From NCBI GenBank assembly GCA_017504625.1, contig JAFVQU010000020.1:186001-250000 (forward strand): a stretch of DNA of 64,000 nt. The letters are read 5' to 3'. This document shows positions 62,966 to 64,000 of this stretch, piece after piece; position 1 is the first letter of the stretch; each line of letters opens with the position of its first letter. The position numbers and the translations under genes are program-made. Source of the DNA: Clostridia bacterium (lineage in GTDB: Bacteria; Bacillota; Clostridia; Oscillospirales; CAG-272). The notes under the pieces are model-generated. The model had not been told where the DNA came from. It saw only the letters and a program-made list of their open reading frames with translations, and did not search any database.

Positions 62966-63812
62966 ACCATTTAAATCTTGCGTTGTGAATTCCCTTGCCT
63001 ATAAAGCCCGTTTGTCTGAAGTCATCGACGTTGTGGCGGATTATATAGTCGATATATGACATAACTATATGGGCCGTAAATAGATATCCCATAGTTGACA
63101 TATGACCGCCCATAAAGAAATTGTCGTAAACGGTGTTATCATATATCGGTGCATATTTGCGGAGGTCGATAACATAAGTGAATTCAAGGCGCTTTGCAAG
63201 CTCGCGCAGAAGCTCTGCGTGATAGTCGTAAGCTTTGTCGTAAAGCTCCTCCATACCTGCCTGACGAGGCATAGTCATTAAGAACATTCTTCCCTTTGGT
63301 TGAATCTCCTTATATCTTTGGACGATCTTTGCATAGTTACCGATAAAGGTGTCCTTGTTATTTCGCCAATCATTGAAATCGACGTCAGTTTCAATATTAC
63401 CAAGCAGACGCTTGAAATCCTCAAAATCTTTTCCGCCGTGAATACATCTGCAAGCGTTTACGTCGTTTACTCCGAGCGCAAAGATATAGGCTTCGCTTGC
63501 CAGAGAGGGATCCCAAAATCCATTTTCCTCCGCGAAGGACTTACAATACCAATCTGCCCTCATACCTCCACACGAGAAATTGTGTACCTTTGAACCGATG
63601 GCACGCGCAATATATTGCCCCCACGAGTGCTCGTAGTAGTCGTGCCAGCCTACCGTACCGTCATCTGTTTCCGATTCAAGCTCTCCTGATGAAAGGCTGT
63701 CGCCTATACAGGCAATAGTACGGAATATGGCGGTAAATCCGCCGTCGGTTACAATATTATCAAGAGGTTTTTCATTTTCATCGTTAAATCTGTAAAATTG
63801 ATTGATATCCAT
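62964..63812 (-). CDS. SGNH/GDSL family hydrolase
   Basis: The 282-residue protein has block I GDSLSSGE near residue 37 (catalytic Ser), a Gly in FSCGGMRAD near 79, block III LGVNDVNAC near 112 (Asn), and the late catalytic pair in the block V place, GGHMSTMGY near 235. No signal peptide is visible. Such enzymes are esterases or lipases, often on acylated glycans; the substrate is unknown. It has its own promoter and terminator. Confidence 0.85.
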   Translation of the reverse strand: MDINQFYRFNDENEKPLDNIVTDGGFTAIFRTIACIGDSLSSGELESETDDGTVGWHDYYEHSWGQYIARAIGSKVHNFSCGGMRADWYCKSFAEENGFWDPSLASEAYIFALGVNDVNACRCIHGGKDFEDFKRLLGNIETDVDFNDWRNNKDTFIGNYAKIVQRYKEIQPKGRMFLMTMPRQAGMEELYDKAYDYHAELLRELAKRLEFTYVIDLRKYAPIYDNTVYDNFFMGGHMSTMGYLFTAHIVMSYIDYIIRHNVDDFRQTGFIGKGIHNARFKW

Positions 63813-63846
63813 AAATATATACCTCGATAAAATATATTATAAGATA

Positions 63847-63875
63847 ATTCTACAGCAAAAACCGTACCAAGTCAA
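63847..63875 (-). promoter_or_regulatory. Promoter of the SGNH hydrolase gene
   Basis: On the minus strand TTGACT (63870-63875), 17 bp and TAGAAT (63847-63852). Confidence 0.72.
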
Positions 63876-63884
63876 GTATATTAA

Positions 63885-63914
63885 AAAATCCACGGTAAAA
63901 AACCGTGGATTTTT
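63885..63914 (-). terminator. Terminator of the gene at the right edge
   Basis: AAAATCCACGGT and ACCGTGGATTTT form a 12-bp stem with a 5-nt loop, followed by a T-run on the minus strand. Confidence 0.85.
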
Positions 63915-63917
63915 GTG

Positions 63918-64000
63918 TTATATGTCTGTTTTTCTGATTAGCGGTATTCTTGATATCGGTACTGCAACTATTGCAGTTATAATTATTTCGGGAATCATAA
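63918..64000 (-). CDS. C-terminal tail of an unknown leftward gene (partial)
   Basis: A minus-strand frame is open from the window edge to the stop at 63918. The last residues (IIITAIVAVPISRIPLIRKTDI) are a hydrophobic helix and a basic end, as in an integral membrane protein. Its terminator follows the stop directly, which supports a real gene. Too little is present to name it. Confidence 0.45.
   Translation of the reverse strand, partial: MIPEIIITAIVAVPISRIPLIRKTDI

Overview
The window looks like a chromosomal segment of a low-to-mid GC, endospore-forming member of the Clostridia (Bacillota), probably a gut-type, uncultured lineage near the Oscillospiraceae. The evidence is the housekeeping content with Firmicutes gene order (phoH-ybeY-era-recO, rimM-trmD, tig-clpP-clpX), two T-box leaders, sporulation genes (spoIIID, yqfC, yqfD, ylbJ, a pdaA-type deacetylase, a SpoIVFB-like protease), and cohesin and dockerin modules. 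The assignment is inferred from gene content only.

Layout. 1-7.8 kb: end of fakA, then leftward genes (DUF4349 lipoprotein, HAD phosphatase, valS with its T-box), a cohesin-like lipoprotein, tRNA-Thr and ylbJ. 7.9-13.3 kb: a rightward run yqfC-yqfD-phoH-ybeY-(unknown)-era-recO. 13.3-14.2 kb: leftward yajC and a TIGR04086-type membrane protein. 14.4-18.9 kb: rimM-trmD, then an O-antigen-ligase-like polytopic protein and two membrane-anchored partners. 19-25.4 kb: ptsH, uvrC, rsmD, coaD, a zinc-ribbon membrane protein, pyk and a secreted or anchored metallo-beta-lactamase-fold protein.

25.5-33.5 kb is the accessory island. A tyrosine recombinase is followed by a roughly 190-bp segment bounded by two opposed 28-bp dif-like sites. 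Inside it is a strong promoter that, in the orientation present here, points away from the downstream genes. Downstream are a membrane-anchored cohesin-like protein and a 1434-residue secreted protein with an N-terminal dockerin, Cys-rich repeats, InlB-type repeats and 25 BspA-type leucine-rich repeats. The simplest reading is a phase-variable (ON/OFF) two-protein surface complex, captured in the OFF state.

33.7-44.7 kb is leftward: clpX-clpP, tig, a phosphoesterase, and a seven-gene operon apgM-lepB-rbgA-rnhB-yraN-dipeptidase-thrC. 45-50.5 kb holds nfeD plus an SPFH protein (rightward), facing a DUF1836-ireB-ribF-PBP-like operon (leftward). 50.6-54.7 kb holds an M50 protease, an SDR oxidoreductase, spoIIID, a SpoU methyltransferase and a DUF624-like membrane protein. 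54.7-58.7 kb is a large fragment of a phage/ICE-type polyvalent protein lying between two matching hairpins. 58.8-64 kb: two tandem polysaccharide deacetylases, T-box-trpS, a second SPFH protein, an SGNH hydrolase and the tail of one more gene.

A second regulatory theme is a 14-bp palindrome, CARTCANNTGAYTG. It lies in the same register inside the -35/-10 spacer of three promoters: the DUF1836 operon, nfeD-SPFH and the second SPFH gene. This suggests a small membrane-stress regulon, possibly controlled by the DUF1836 HTH protein itself.
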